A stretch of DNA of 64,000 nucleotides from Phycisphaerae bacterium (GCA_028714855.1 JAQTLP010000003.1:124001-188000), one strand, 5' to 3'. Counted from the stretch's first letter, positions 27,554 to 37,288 are shown. The notes: generated by a model not told the origin, from the sequence alone. Translations and numbers: made by a program.

Positions 27554-28318
27554 TTAGCCAAAATGGCCGCTTATATAGTTTTCGGTCAGTTCTTTTTTGG
27601 GATTAGTAAAAACCTGTCCCGTGTCTCCAAATTCAATAAGTTTTCCCATATACATAAAGCCAGTGTAATCCGACACACGGGCGGCCTGCTGCATATTATG
27701 AGTTACAATTACCAGCGTATATTCCTGTTTCAATACCCGCAGCAAATCCTCTATTTTGAGTGTCGAGACGGGGTCCAGCGCCGAGCACGGCTCATCGAGC
27801 AGGATTATCTCCGGTTTTAAAATCAGCACGCGGGCGATACACAGCCGCTGCTGCTGTTCGAGCGTAAGTGTGCGGGCATTTTTCCCGAGTTTGTCTTTAA
27901 GCTCCTGCCAAAGCCCGACATGCTCGAGGCCGTTCTGAATGGCCTGCATAACCTCATCTTTTCTATTCATCATACGATGTATGCTCAGGCCGAACCTGAG
28001 ATTATTGTAGATAGACAGGTCGAAGACATTAGGCCTTTGAAAAACCATTCCCACTTTTCTGCGCAGCGAAATCAGGTCTGCATCAAGGCTTAGAATATCC
28101 TGCTCGTCAATGATTATGCTGCCATCAACCTTGGTATGCTCGATAAGGTCGTTCATCCTGTTAAAGCATCGCAGCAGCGTGGATTTCCCGCAGCCCGACG
28201 GGCCTATCATAGCGGTAATGTTCTGCGCCGGAATCTTTATGTTCACGTCCTGCAGCGCATGAAAATCGCCGTAGTGAAGATTCAGGTCTATTGTTTCTAC
28301 TTTTGGTGCAAGTTCCAT
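27554..28318 (-). CDS. PstB-like phosphate ABC ATPase with degenerate signature motif
   Basis: A 254-residue ABC ATPase clearly of the PstB family ([39 protein letters not shown]-type end). Walker [10 protein letters not shown] (39-47), Q-loop Gln94, Walker B LLDEP (173-177) and switch His207 are intact. The ABC signature that should read LSGGQ reads LTLEQ (151-155), although the following QQRLCIAR is kept. An ATP site needs the signature of the partner subunit, so this protein cannot complete its partner's site normally. Its neighbour pstB at 28321 has the opposite defects. Adjacent to that gene with a 2-nt gap. Confidence 0.92.
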   Translation of the reverse strand: MELAPKVETIDLNLHYGDFHALQDVNIKIPAQNITAMIGPSGCGKSTLLRCFNRMNDLIEHTKVDGSIIIDEQDILSLDADLISLRRKVGMVFQRPNVFDLSIYNNLRFGLSIHRMMNRKDEVMQAIQNGLEHVGLWQELKDKLGKNARTLTLEQQQRLCIARVLILKPEIILLDEPCSALDPVSTLKIEDLLRVLKQEYTLVIVTHNMQQAARVSDYTGFMYMGKLIEFGDTGQVFTNPKKELTENYISGHFG

Positions 28319-28320
28319 AA

Positions 28321-29076
28321 TTATCCGAATCTGCCGGTTATATAATCATCTGTACGTTTGTCTCTCGGTTCAGTAAAGAGTCTGGCCGTCTCATCGGTTT
28401 CAACAAGCTCGCCCATCAAAAAGAAGGCACATCGCTCACTCACACGTGCCGCCTGTTTGGTGTTATTTGTCACTAATATCTGCGTATAGTCTTGCTTCAA
28501 TTTCTGCATAGCATCTTCAATCTTTGCCGTTGAGATGGGGTCAAGGCCTGAGCAGTGCTCATCATAGAGAATCACATCCGGCTCGACGGCAAGTGTCCTT
28601 GCTATACAGAGCCGCTGCTGCTGCCCACCGGATAATTTCATCGCCGGGCTGTCAAGGCGGTCCTTTACCTCTTCCCAGAGATATGCCTTTTTCAAAGACT
28701 CTTCGACAATTTGACTGATTGTGTCTTTGTCGGTGATGCCGTGAACTTTTGGGCCGTATGCGACATTGTGATAAATGCTTACAGGCAGCACCTGGGGCAG
28801 GGCAAAAATAATGCCGATTTTTTTTCGCAAGATATTATCGCTTATGTCTTTGAGGTTCTGGTCTGCGAAAAAGATTTCGCCGCTTTGTGAATACGAGATA
28901 TTAAGATAATTAAGCCTGTTCAATGCCCGCAAAAAAGTAGTTTTGCCGCTATTAGAAGGCCCAATAATCCCGAAAATCTCGTTCCGGTTGATTTCGAGGT
29001 TCAGGTCTTTTAAAACCGGAAGTTGGCCGTAGCGGCAATTCAAATTCACCGTTTTTATTATCGTCTTTTTTACCAT
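28321..29076 (-). CDS. PstB-like phosphate ABC ATPase with degenerate Q-loop and switch
   Basis: A 251-residue PstB homologue. It has Walker A GPSNSGKTT (39-47) and a perfect signature [13 protein letters not shown] (148 onward). The Q-loop position is Ala (IIFALPQ, residue 92, where PstB has VFQ), the Walker B end reads YDEH rather than MDEP (Glu173 kept), and the switch His is Asn204 (LVTNNTKQAARVS versus [12 protein letters not shown]). These are features of the non-catalytic half of asymmetric ABC heterodimers. It overlaps pstA by 7 nt, which indicates tight coupling. Confidence 0.92.
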   Translation of the reverse strand: MVKKTIIKTVNLNCRYGQLPVLKDLNLEINRNEIFGIIGPSNSGKTTFLRALNRLNYLNISYSQSGEIFFADQNLKDISDNILRKKIGIIFALPQVLPVSIYHNVAYGPKVHGITDKDTISQIVEESLKKAYLWEEVKDRLDSPAMKLSGGQQQRLCIARTLAVEPDVILYDEHCSGLDPISTAKIEDAMQKLKQDYTQILVTNNTKQAARVSERCAFFLMGELVETDETARLFTEPRDKRTDDYITGRFG

Positions 29077-29918
29077 AGCTTCTTTTTTCTATAGTGTGCG
29101 CGAAGAATTATGCTCACCAGATTCATCAGGAACACCATCGCTATAAGGACAAAGCACGTGGCGAAACTAATTCCAACCGGTATATTCGGCACCTGCGTGG
29201 CAATTACATAAAGATGGTACGGCAGCGCCATAACCTGGTCGAAAACCGAACGCGGCAGACGCGGCAGATAAAACGCAGCAACCGTAAAGAGAATCGGGGC
29301 TGTTTCTCCTGCCGCCCTGCTTAGACTTAAAACCGTACCGGTCAAAATTCCCGGTATCGCATAAGGCAATACGCAATACCGCACGGTCTGCCACCTGGTA
29401 GCCCCCAGGGACAAGCTGATTTCTCTAAAGCTTAGCGGTACTGATTCAAGGGCCTCTTTGGTTGCGGTAATGATTACAGGCAAACTCATTATTGCCAGCG
29501 TCAGTGAGCCGGCCAGTATCGATGTGCCTAACTTCAAAAACAGAACGAACAGCGTAAACCCGAAAAGACCATATACAATCGATGGAATTCCTGAAAGATT
29601 TACGACAGATAGTTTTATCAGACGCGTGAAAAAATTGTCCCTCGCGTATTCGACCAGATAAACCGCAGATAACACACCCAAAGGCAAAGAAAACACCATT
29701 GTGCCGACTATCAGCACAATGGTTCCGACTATCGCAGGAAAGATTCCGCCTTCTTTCATTCCGTTGCGTGGCGATTGTGTGATGAATTCCCAGCTTATAA
29801 CGCCGAGGCTGTTTTTGACTATGTACACTATTATCATCAGAATCGGTATGACGACGAGCAGCGTAATCAACCCAAGGACAGAGAAGGCGATTTTTTCGCG
29901 AATCTTCGCGGCGTTCAT
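29070..29918 (-). CDS. pstA: Phosphate ABC transporter permease PstA (set 1)
   Basis: A 282-residue permease with six predicted membrane helices. The cytoplasmic coupling region SFREISLSLGATRWQTVRYC and the PstA-specific [17 protein letters not shown] followed by [20 protein letters not shown] are visible. It would form the channel with PstC below. The start overlaps the pstC stop by 4 nt (ATGA type). Two different ATPases follow rather than one. Confidence 0.94.
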   Translation of the reverse strand: MNAAKIREKIAFSVLGLITLLVVIPILMIIVYIVKNSLGVISWEFITQSPRNGMKEGGIFPAIVGTIVLIVGTMVFSLPLGVLSAVYLVEYARDNFFTRLIKLSVVNLSGIPSIVYGLFGFTLFVLFLKLGTSILAGSLTLAIMSLPVIITATKEALESVPLSFREISLSLGATRWQTVRYCVLPYAIPGILTGTVLSLSRAAGETAPILFTVAAFYLPRLPRSVFDQVMALPYHLYVIATQVPNIPVGISFATCFVLIAMVFLMNLVSIILRAHYRKKKLW

Positions 29919-30805
29919 ACCCTTGCCCTCCGAAGGAAACTATCCGCAAGAAAATTTATTATGAAAGTTATTATAAACAGCACCAGACCAACGGCAAAAA
30001 GGGCGAAATAATGCTCGGAGCCGCTGACGGTCTCGCCCATTTCGCCGGCGATTGTGGCTGTAAGCGTCCTCAACGGCTGCAGGATAGACGTCGGTATAAC
30101 AGGCGAATTGCCGGTAACCATCATTACGACCATTGTCTCACCGATGACCCTGCCGATTCCGAGCATCACGCCGGCGATAATGCCGGGCGAGGCCGCTGGC
30201 AGAACAATCCGCCACAGTGCCTGCCACCTCGTTGCGCCGAGACCGAAGGCCGCCTCCTTATAAGCCCTCGGCACGCCGACAAGGGCGTCCTCGGATATGC
30301 TGATAATCGTCGGCAGCGCCATAAAGGCCAACAGGAGACTGCCCGTAAATCCGCACATACCGGTATTTAAATGGAAAGTATTCTTAAGAAACGGGCTTAA
30401 CCAAATAATGCCGATGAATCCTAACACGACGCTCGGTATCGCAGCTAAAATCTCAATCAGCGATTTTAAGATATGCTTAAGAAATGTCGGAGCGGCCTCT
30501 GCAATGAACATAGCTGCTGCAACGCCGACAGGCACACAGATAACGATGGCTCCGACCGTAACGTATATGGATCCGAGCAAAAGCGGCACAATACCAAACT
30601 TGGGCGGTTCGGAAATCGGCAGCCAGTTCCTGCCGAACAAGAACTCCCCCACCTTGTAAACTCTGAATAAAGATAAAGAATCCCGCAGCAGAAACAGAAA
30701 TATCAAAAATACGAAAATGATGACCACAAAGCCGCTTAGCTTGATGAGCGATTCTATAATGTATTCGCTAATCTTTCTGCGCAACGGTAGCTCCCATCGG
30801 CACAA
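29915..30805 (-). CDS. pstC: Phosphate ABC transporter permease PstC (set 1)
   Basis: A 296-residue permease with six or more membrane helices. It has VPRAYKEAAFGLGATRWQAL (coupling helix) and GIGRVIGETMVVMMVTGN, the PstC signature. The only usable start (30805) lies 38 nt inside the 3' end of pstS, so translation is probably coupled. It pairs with PstA of the same set. Confidence 0.93.
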   Translation of the reverse strand: MCRWELPLRRKISEYIIESLIKLSGFVVIIFVFLIFLFLLRDSLSLFRVYKVGEFLFGRNWLPISEPPKFGIVPLLLGSIYVTVGAIVICVPVGVAAAMFIAEAAPTFLKHILKSLIEILAAIPSVVLGFIGIIWLSPFLKNTFHLNTGMCGFTGSLLLAFMALPTIISISEDALVGVPRAYKEAAFGLGATRWQALWRIVLPAASPGIIAGVMLGIGRVIGETMVVMMVTGNSPVIPTSILQPLRTLTATIAGEMGETVSGSEHYFALFAVGLVLFIITFIINFLADSFLRRARV

Positions 30806-31652
30806 AGCCGGTCTCTATGAATTGCTGCTGACCTTTCGGGCCTAACGTAAAATCAATAAACAGCTTGGTGACCCCGTTCGGCTCACCATTGGTATAAAAA
30901 TAAAGTCCTCTCGAAAGCGGATACGCCTTTTTGATTACATTATCGACATCGGGAGAATAAAATTGGTCTGCCTTTGCCACTAACAGCGCCTTCGTCCGGT
31001 CAGAGACATAGCCCATTCCTAAATATCCAATCGCCGCTTCATTTCCCGCGACTTCTTCGACAATCGCCTGCGAGGAGGTCAAAAGCAGCGTCTGCGGAGA
31101 GAATTCATCGCGGTTGTCTTTTTTGCCGAGCCGGACGACCTCTTCCTTGAAATACATATGTGTGCCGGAGCTGACTTCACGAGAGAGCGTTACTATATGA
31201 AGGTCTTTGCCGCCGAATTCTTTCCAGTTTGTGGCCTTGCCGGTAAATATCCTGTGCAAATCTTCAATCGTCAGCTTATCGATGGGGTTATCCTTGTTCA
31301 CGATTACCGCAACGCCATCGTGCGCGACTGTAAATTCTTTGGGAAAGACGCTCCGTTTTTCGGCCATTTCTATTTCTTTGGGCTTCATTTCGCGTGAGCA
31401 AGTTGCCACGTCGCAGGTCTTGTTTATCAGTGATGCGATTCCGACGCCGCTGCCGCCGCCGGTTACCGCAACAAAAACGTGCGGATAGTCCTTCATAAAT
31501 TCCTCAGCGACTTTCTGCGCGGCGTTAACAACCGTATCCGACCCTTTGACCTGTATAAAGCCGACCGGCTCACCCGGAGGAACGTCTTCGCTGCACCCCG
31601 CCGCGAAAAGTATTGGCAATAACAGTAGTGTAAGTTTCAGCCCGATTTTCAT
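30768..31652 (-). CDS. pstS: Phosphate-binding lipoprotein PstS (set 1)
   Basis: A 294-residue periplasmic substrate-binding protein. The signal peptide ends in a lipobox (LLPILFAAGC, Cys20), so it should be lipid-anchored. Phosphate-binding loops are visible: VKGSDTVV near the start, TGGGSGVGIASL, and SREVSSGTHMYF. It begins the distal pst set, about 130 nt after phoU of the other set. I see no Pho-box in that gap, so it may rely on readthrough from the porin promoter. Confidence 0.93.
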   Translation of the reverse strand: MKIGLKLTLLLLPILFAAGCSEDVPPGEPVGFIQVKGSDTVVNAAQKVAEEFMKDYPHVFVAVTGGGSGVGIASLINKTCDVATCSREMKPKEIEMAEKRSVFPKEFTVAHDGVAVIVNKDNPIDKLTIEDLHRIFTGKATNWKEFGGKDLHIVTLSREVSSGTHMYFKEEVVRLGKKDNRDEFSPQTLLLTSSQAIVEEVAGNEAAIGYLGMGYVSDRTKALLVAKADQFYSPDVDNVIKKAYPLSRGLYFYTNGEPNGVTKLFIDFTLGPKGQQQFIETGFVPMGATVAQKD

Positions 31653-31782
31653 AATGCAGGAATTTTAACCGCCCTCCGCTTTTTTTGCAAAGCGTTTTAC
31701 TAAATTCTCAACGAAGCATCTTAAAAGCGAATCACCTCAGGCCGGTTGTAACTGCGTTGATACCACCCCATAGCAGCGGTCA

Positions 31783-32463
31783 TTAATGATGGTCGTCTGA
31801 TTTGTAATTCTCGGTCTTGTGCCGAACTATTCTGCCTTCCACCATATAGATAACATCTTCCGCGATATTCGTAGCGTGGTCAGCCACGCGCTCAAGGTGT
31901 CTCGAAATTGACAACAAATGCAGCAACTCCCTCGTCCACGACGGGTGTGCCACAATACTTGCCTCAACCTGCTGATACATTTTTCGATTCAAGGCGTCAA
32001 CTTCATCATCGGCTGCACAAACCTGATAGGCCCGCCTGCAGTCCATATCAACAAGCGAATCGAGACTTTCCGTTACCATCCACTGTGTCTTTTCGGCCAT
32101 TGTATCAAAATCAAAAGGCACACTTACATGTTCCCGGCCCGCAAGAAACTCGCTTCGCTCGGCAATATTAACCGCCAGGTCGCCTACACGCTCAAGGTCG
32201 TTGTTGATTTTCAGCGCGGTAACGATGAATCGAAGGTCAATTGCAACCGGCTGATGCAAAGCCAGAATCTTAAGACATTCCTCCTCCACATCAATTTCCA
32301 TCTGGTCTATATTCACATCATCGTCTATCACGCTCCGGGCAAGGGCGGCATCCCTTTCCCTGACCGACTGAACCGCCAAACACAAACTCTTCTCGACAGC
32401 CGCACACAGTGCGAGCAGTTTTGATTTGAGATTTTCAATTTCTTTCTGCATATGCACCGTCAT
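31783..32463 (-). CDS. phoU: PhoU phosphate-signalling protein (set 2)
   Basis: A 226-residue PhoU homologue with both helical repeats (DLERVGDLAVNIAERSEF about 90-107 and HLERVADHATNIAEDVIY about 190-207). It follows the canonical pstB by 12 nt. With two PhoU proteins in one regulon, each may serve its own transporter, or one may signal to PhoR; the sequence does not decide. Confidence 0.94.
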   Translation of the reverse strand: MTVHMQKEIENLKSKLLALCAAVEKSLCLAVQSVRERDAALARSVIDDDVNIDQMEIDVEEECLKILALHQPVAIDLRFIVTALKINNDLERVGDLAVNIAERSEFLAGREHVSVPFDFDTMAEKTQWMVTESLDSLVDMDCRRAYQVCAADDEVDALNRKMYQQVEASIVAHPSWTRELLHLLSISRHLERVADHATNIAEDVIYMVEGRIVRHKTENYKSDDHH

Positions 32464-32475
32464 AGGTTTTCCTTT

Positions 32476-33258
32476 CTATCCGAACCGGCCAGTAATGTAA
32501 TCCTCGGTTCTTTTCCGCTGCGGTTTGGTGAAAACTAGTTCGGTCTGTCCCATCTCGATAAGGTGTCCCTCATAAAAAAACGCCGTCACATCGGATACGC
32601 GGGCCGCTTGCTGCATATTATGCGTTACGATGACTATCGTGTACTCATCGCTAAGCTCGTCAATCAAATCCTCGATTTTAGCGGTGGCTTTTGGGTCAAG
32701 GGCGGAAGCCGGCTCATCCATCAAAAGTATTTCCGGCTCAATCGCCAAAGCCCTTGCGATGCAAAGCCGCTGCTGTTGCCCGCCTGATAAATCCATCGCG
32801 CTGACATTCAGACGGTCCTTTACTTCATCCCATAAAGCAGCCCGTTTCAAACTTCTTTCCACGATTTCACCAAGCTGCTTGTGATTTTTGATTCCATGAG
32901 TGCGAGGCCCGTATGCCACATTCTCAAAAAGCGACTTCGGAAATGGATTGGATTTTTGAAAGACCATACCAACCCTTTTACGCAGTTTCACGACGTCGGC
33001 ACCGCTGCCATATATATCTTCGTCGTCTATGAAAACCTGTCCCGTAAGGCGCGTGCCGTCGATAATGTCGTTCATCCGATTCAGCGTCCGAAGGAACGTA
33101 GATTTGCCGCACCCGGACGGACCTATCAGAGCGGTTACTCGCTTAGATGGAATGTCCATCGTAATATCGAACAGCGCCTGAGTAATACCGTAATAAAAAT
33201 CCAGGTTGCCGACGTGTATCTTCGTCTCGCTTGCGCCGTTGTTCTTCCATATCACCAT
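32476..33258 (-). CDS. pstB: Phosphate ABC transporter ATPase PstB (canonical, set 2)
   Basis: A 260-residue ATPase with every functional motif intact: Walker [11 protein letters not shown]-loop VFQKSNPFP, signature [16 protein letters not shown], Walker [13 protein letters not shown] and switch [14 protein letters not shown]. It should act as a homodimer under PstA/PstC of set 2. It overlaps pstA by 7 nt. It is the reference against which the two aberrant ATPases at 27554 and 28321 stand out. Confidence 0.96.
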   Translation of the reverse strand: MVIWKNNGASETKIHVGNLDFYYGITQALFDITMDIPSKRVTALIGPSGCGKSTFLRTLNRMNDIIDGTRLTGQVFIDDEDIYGSGADVVKLRKRVGMVFQKSNPFPKSLFENVAYGPRTHGIKNHKQLGEIVERSLKRAALWDEVKDRLNVSAMDLSGGQQQRLCIARALAIEPEILLMDEPASALDPKATAKIEDLIDELSDEYTIVIVTHNMQQAARVSDVTAFFYEGHLIEMGQTELVFTKPQRKRTEDYITGRFG

Positions 33259-34103
33259 TTGTATTTTTTCCTTACGCGAATCCGCAGAATAATTGCCGCC
33301 AACCCGACCCCGAGAACTAAAATCAGCAGAACCAGCGCCGTTCCATACGCCTTTGGCCGCACCGCCTCCGTGTCCGGATGCTGCGTCGCCAATACGTAAA
33401 GATGGTATGGAAGCGCCATAACCTGGTCGAATGCCGAACGGGGCAGCCTCGGCAGATAAAATGCCGCGACCGTCAGAAGTATCGGGGCGGTTTCGCCCGC
33501 AGCCCTGCCTATTGCGAGAATAGTCCCAGTGAGCATACCGCCGATTGAGTACGGCAGGACATTACTCCATATTGTCTGCCACTTGGTAGCGCCGAGAGCT
33601 AAACTGCCTTCCCTTAACGATTGCGGAACGGCCCGCAGAGACTCTTCACTCGATACTATAATCGTGGGCAGTATCATGCACGCCAGCGTCGCACAGCCGG
33701 ACATTATCGAACAGCCCCATCCGAAAAATATCACGAATAGTCCCAGCCCGAACAAGCCGAAAACTATCGAGGGGATGCCCGCCAATGTTGCTATCGCCAC
33801 TCGAATGGCGCGTGTAAACCTGCCTTGCCTGGCGTATTCGGATAGATATATCGCTGTCGCCACGCCCAGCGGAAACGCCGCGGCAATACTTCCGGCCACC
33901 AATAAGAATGTCCCTATAATGGCCGGAAGTATTCCGCCTTCTGCGCCGCTGCGCCGCGGCATACTAAATAAAAACTCCCAGCTAATCACCCTCGCTCCGC
34001 GCCAGATAATCTCAAAGACAATAAACCCGACCACCAATACCACAAAGTAGGCAGTCAGCCGCATTAACCAGCACAAAACTTTTTGTGAAAATTTACCAGC
34101 CAT
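33252..34103 (-). CDS. pstA: Phosphate ABC transporter permease PstA (set 2)
   Basis: A 283-residue permease with six predicted helices, coupling segment [20 protein letters not shown] and [17 protein letters not shown] followed by [20 protein letters not shown]. Its ATG shares a base with the pstC stop codon (34103), so the two are translationally coupled. Confidence 0.95.
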   Translation of the reverse strand: MAGKFSQKVLCWLMRLTAYFVVLVVGFIVFEIIWRGARVISWEFLFSMPRRSGAEGGILPAIIGTFLLVAGSIAAAFPLGVATAIYLSEYARQGRFTRAIRVAIATLAGIPSIVFGLFGLGLFVIFFGWGCSIMSGCATLACMILPTIIVSSEESLRAVPQSLREGSLALGATKWQTIWSNVLPYSIGGMLTGTILAIGRAAGETAPILLTVAAFYLPRLPRSAFDQVMALPYHLYVLATQHPDTEAVRPKAYGTALVLLILVLGVGLAAIILRIRVRKKYKW

Positions 34104-34975
34104 TAACCCATCCTGTACTTGCTGAGCACTTTTTGTGCCGCCATATTCAGCACAAAAGTCGCAACCAGTAAAACAATCCCAATGCAGAACAACGCACTGT
34201 AGTGGTCGCTGCCGAAGGCCACCTCACCCATCTCCGCCGCGATAGTAGCCGTCATCGTTCTGACCGAATCGAAAGGCCAAAAAGTTATAATCGCCGCGTT
34301 GCCTGTAACCATCATCACCGCCATTGTCTCGCCGATGACCCTGCCTGTTCCGAGCATCACCGCCGCCATTATTCCCGGCAGCGCCGCAGGCACAGTTACT
34401 CTCCAGATTGTCCGCAGCCGGCTCGCGCCAAGCGCAAGAGATGCTTCCTTGTAGGATCTCGGTACGCTTCTCAATGCATCTTCCGAAATCGAAGTAACAG
34501 TCGGTATCGCCATAAACGCAAGCAGTACCGCTCCGGCAAAAGCCGTCAGTCCGGTCGGCAACCCAAAACAGCTTTTCACAAACGGTACCAGCACCATCAG
34601 ACCGAAGAAGCCTATGACAACCGAAGGGATACCAGCCAGTACCTCGATAAATGGTTTGAGTATCTCCCGTTCAATTGGCGATGCCAGTTCTGAAATATAC
34701 ACCGCAGCACCAACCCCAAACGGAATCGTCAGCAGCATTGCGAGTACCGTTACCACAAGTGAGCCGGTAATCAAAGGCACAAGGCCGAATGACTCCTTTT
34801 GCGGAGAGGTCGGCATCCACCGCGTGCCGAAAAGCTCTCCCAATCCGGGGTGCTTTGCAAATGGAACGGCCTCCTTAAAAATAAAAACAAAGATGCATAT
34901 CACGATTATTATGCTTAATGAAGCCGTCCATTGGAGCAACAATTCAATTATCTTTTCCTTACATAAACGTCTCAT
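34103..34975 (-). CDS. pstC: Phosphate ABC transporter permease PstC (set 2)
   Basis: A 290-residue permease with six or more membrane helices, the coupling helix RSYKEASLALGASRLRTIWR and the PstC motif GTGRVIGETMAVMMVTGN. It overlaps the pstS stop codon by 4 nt. Confidence 0.95.
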   Translation of the reverse strand: MRRLCKEKIIELLLQWTASLSIIIVICIFVFIFKEAVPFAKHPGLGELFGTRWMPTSPQKESFGLVPLITGSLVVTVLAMLLTIPFGVGAAVYISELASPIEREILKPFIEVLAGIPSVVIGFFGLMVLVPFVKSCFGLPTGLTAFAGAVLLAFMAIPTVTSISEDALRSVPRSYKEASLALGASRLRTIWRVTVPAALPGIMAAVMLGTGRVIGETMAVMMVTGNAAIITFWPFDSVRTMTATIAAEMGEVAFGSDHYSALFCIGIVLLVATFVLNMAAQKVLSKYRMG

Positions 34976-35856
34976 CGCTTAATCGCCACATAACCCGCTT
35001 CTCTGACTATCACCTGCCCCGCATCGCTAAGGCAAAAATCAACAAAGGTCGTTACATCTGCAGTCGCATTGGTGCCGACGTACAGATACAATGGCCTGGC
35101 TATCGGGTATTTTCCATTGATAACGGTCTCGTCCGAAGGCATAACAGCCGGAGAGTTGGCGTCCGCCTTGACCGCCACAATCTTGACCTTGTCCCCCGCC
35201 GCCAGTGCATAACCAAGTCCGACGTAGCCAATCGCGCCTTCATCAGTCGAAACTGACTCGATAATCGCCGACGTCGCAGGCATCAGTTTTGCTTTGGGTG
35301 TATAGTCTTTGTTCTTTAGAACATGTTCCTGGAAGAACGCGTAGGTCCCGGAGCTTGACTCTCTGGAAAACACAAGAATCCCCTCGTCGCTGCCGCCTAT
35401 TTGGCTCCACTTCGTGTATGCACCGGTAAAAATTTGTGCAATCTGCTGGACATTAAGCTCTTTTACAGTATTTTTTGGATTTACCACCACCGCGATGCCG
35501 TCTCTGGCCACGACAACTTCTCTAACTTCAGTACCTTTTTCCATGGCCTGCTGCTTTTCTTTTTTCTTCATCTCTCTCGAAGCCGCACAGATTTCGGTCG
35601 TGCCGTTTATCAATGCGGCAATCCCCGTCCCCGAACCGCCGCCTGTTACCGCAATTTCCGTCTTGGGATTAATCTTCATAAACTCCTCGGCCCAGTTGCT
35701 GACTAAATGCACCATCGTGTCAGAGCCTTTTATGGTGATTGACTTTTTCTCACCGCCCCGGACGATGGTAAACAGCATTGCGATAATCATACACACCATA
35801 ATAATTAGTGTGATGTCTTCGTTTACCGATGTTTCATTTTTTTCATACATCTTCAT
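34972..35856 (-). CDS. pstS: Phosphate-binding protein PstS (set 2)
   Basis: A 294-residue periplasmic phosphate-binding protein. An N-terminal hydrophobic segment (ITLIIMVCMIIAMLFTIV, about 15-32) serves as signal or anchor; no lipobox is evident. Ligand loops IKGSDTMVHL, TGGGSGTGIAAL and SRESSSGTYAFF are present. It is the first transporter gene after the Pho-box-driven porin. Confidence 0.93.
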   Translation of the reverse strand: MKMYEKNETSVNEDITLIIMVCMIIAMLFTIVRGGEKKSITIKGSDTMVHLVSNWAEEFMKINPKTEIAVTGGGSGTGIAALINGTTEICAASREMKKKEKQQAMEKGTEVREVVVARDGIAVVVNPKNTVKELNVQQIAQIFTGAYTKWSQIGGSDEGILVFSRESSSGTYAFFQEHVLKNKDYTPKAKLMPATSAIIESVSTDEGAIGYVGLGYALAAGDKVKIVAVKADANSPAVMPSDETVINGKYPIARPLYLYVGTNATADVTTFVDFCLSDAGQVIVREAGYVAIKR

Positions 35857-35890
35857 TTTGCATTTCTCCTAAATTAAATTGATTTGTCTG

Positions 35891-37174
35891 TTAAAATTTC
35901 AAAACCAAATCTGCCTGCAGCCTTCTGTAATCATCATTGTTGCTGCCGACTTTGTTAAGGAAATAGCCTAAACCGCCCTGCAGGTTTTTAGCGAACTGAT
36001 ACTTGAAACCAAAGTAATGTCCTCTACCGCCGGTTCCGCCGCCTATGAAATCGGAATCGCTGAACGCACCCAGCACCGCATCCGCTTCGAGGTCACGATA
36101 GTTATACAGCAGTTCCCAAGTCCCGGTCTCTTTTGCCTTGTTGAATCTGCAGCCGATAAGCCATCCTGTATCTTCCAATGTCGACGCAGCGAGGTTTTTT
36201 ACATAGCTGCCGTAAACAGCTGCCGGCTTATCTATAATCGTGAAACCATATTCTCCGAAGCCTTCGACAATACCGTAGTCACTTGCGAATTCACCACCTG
36301 AAGAAGTATTGCCGAAAAAACTGTGCGAAGTCGACGCCCATGTATTCTTGAGGTCACCCCGCCCTTTGGTACTGCTGTAACCGTAATAACTTGCTCCTCC
36401 GGTTAAATAATTTTTATTTTCAAATGTGTGTTTCAAATAACTCTGGATGCCAAACAATGATATATCCGCCCCGCTGGCACTTTCATCCACCCAGAAACCG
36501 CCGCCGTTGATATATAACTTGTTGTTTTCGCCGAAGGGAGTTTCATAAGAAGCAGCTATGCCTTCAGGATTCAAGTCATCGTCCCATATGAGTTGATTGT
36601 CACCGGCTCTGTAAAACGGGTTTTTCATCTTTCCGCCGTAAACTTTCAACCCCTTTCTCGATGACGGATGCCAGGTAAAATACGCCAAATCCAGCCAAAT
36701 GGCTTTACTTGAAAAACCGTCTTCCAATGATTGATTTGTGGAAACCGGGTCTGCTGAGCCGCTGGCTATTCTGAATGAAGCGTCCCAGTCATCGTTGATT
36801 TTTGCATCCAGCCCCAGTCTGGCGCGTATTCTGTGCCGGTTTTGTCCTCTGCGCCAATTGCCACTGGCCTGAGAATCGATGGATTCGTGCCGGTATCGCA
36901 AATCCCCGTTGATTTTTACGTTTTCAACCCACTTAAGACTATCCGGCAGGGCGTCTATTTTCTTGCTATCCACCGCCTTTGTAATTTTTTCATCTACTGT
37001 TTGTTCCTGAACTTTTTGGCTTGTTTCCAGCTGCTCAATTCGCTGCTGCATTTGCAGCAGCAATTTTTGCTGCTCGGCCAATTGAGCTTTCAGCTCGCTG
37101 ACATCATCAGCCCTTGCAGCTCCCCCGAAAACCATAGCTAACATCCACATTGCCAGCGCTATTCCTTTCCTCAT
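35891..37174 (-). CDS. Phosphate-regulated outer-membrane porin (predicted)
   Basis: A 427-residue outer-membrane protein. Signal peptide (about 1-22, ending GGAARADD), then a coiled coil (about 25-60, LKAQLAEQQKLLLQMQQRIEQ), then a beta-barrel with alternating pattern and a C-terminal phenylalanine (ADLVLKF), all typical of putative porins of the Porin_5/Porin_O-P type. ATG 37174 or 37177 follows AAGGAG; the upstream ATG 37192 lacks a ribosome site. It is first in the operon with pstSCAB-phoU and sits directly under a four-repeat Pho box, so it very likely admits phosphate or phosphorylated solutes during starvation. Confidence 0.85.
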   Translation of the reverse strand: MRKGIALAMWMLAMVFGGAARADDVSELKAQLAEQQKLLLQMQQRIEQLETSQKVQEQTVDEKITKAVDSKKIDALPDSLKWVENVKINGDLRYRHESIDSQASGNWRRGQNRHRIRARLGLDAKINDDWDASFRIASGSADPVSTNQSLEDGFSSKAIWLDLAYFTWHPSSRKGLKVYGGKMKNPFYRAGDNQLIWDDDLNPEGIAASYETPFGENNKLYINGGGFWVDESASGADISLFGIQSYLKHTFENKNYLTGGASYYGYSSTKGRGDLKNTWASTSHSFFGNTSSGGEFASDYGIVEGFGEYGFTIIDKPAAVYGSYVKNLAASTLEDTGWLIGCRFNKAKETGTWELLYNYRDLEADAVLGAFSDSDFIGGGTGGRGHYFGFKYQFAKNLQGGLGYFLNKVGSNNDDYRRLQADLVLKF

Positions 37175-37233
37175 CATTTTCTCCTTAAACATACAGTTAC
37201 CTTCATAGCGTATACCGGCGTATACTGCTTAAA

Positions 37234-37288
37234 ACTATATGCCGTCAGTGTGAAGCAAATATGAAGGATTTGTGAAAACTTGATGAAA
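37234..37288 (-). promoter_or_regulatory. Pho box (four 11-bp-spaced repeats) and -10 of the porin-pst operon
   Basis: On the + strand TGTGAAG (37249), TATGAAG (37260), TGTGAAA (37271) and GATGAAA (37282) recur every 11 bp; on the minus strand they read CTTCACA/CTTCATA-like, the half-site form of PhoB boxes. A -10 TATAGT (37239-37234) lies 9 nt beyond the box and no good -35 exists, as in PhoB-activated promoters. Confidence 0.85.

Noticed and set aside
29070-31652. Distal pst set as a molybdate or sulfate transporter
   Set aside because: PstS, PstA and PstC hallmarks and two PhoU genes indicate the phosphate family; a different oxyanion is possible but not supported by any motif seen.
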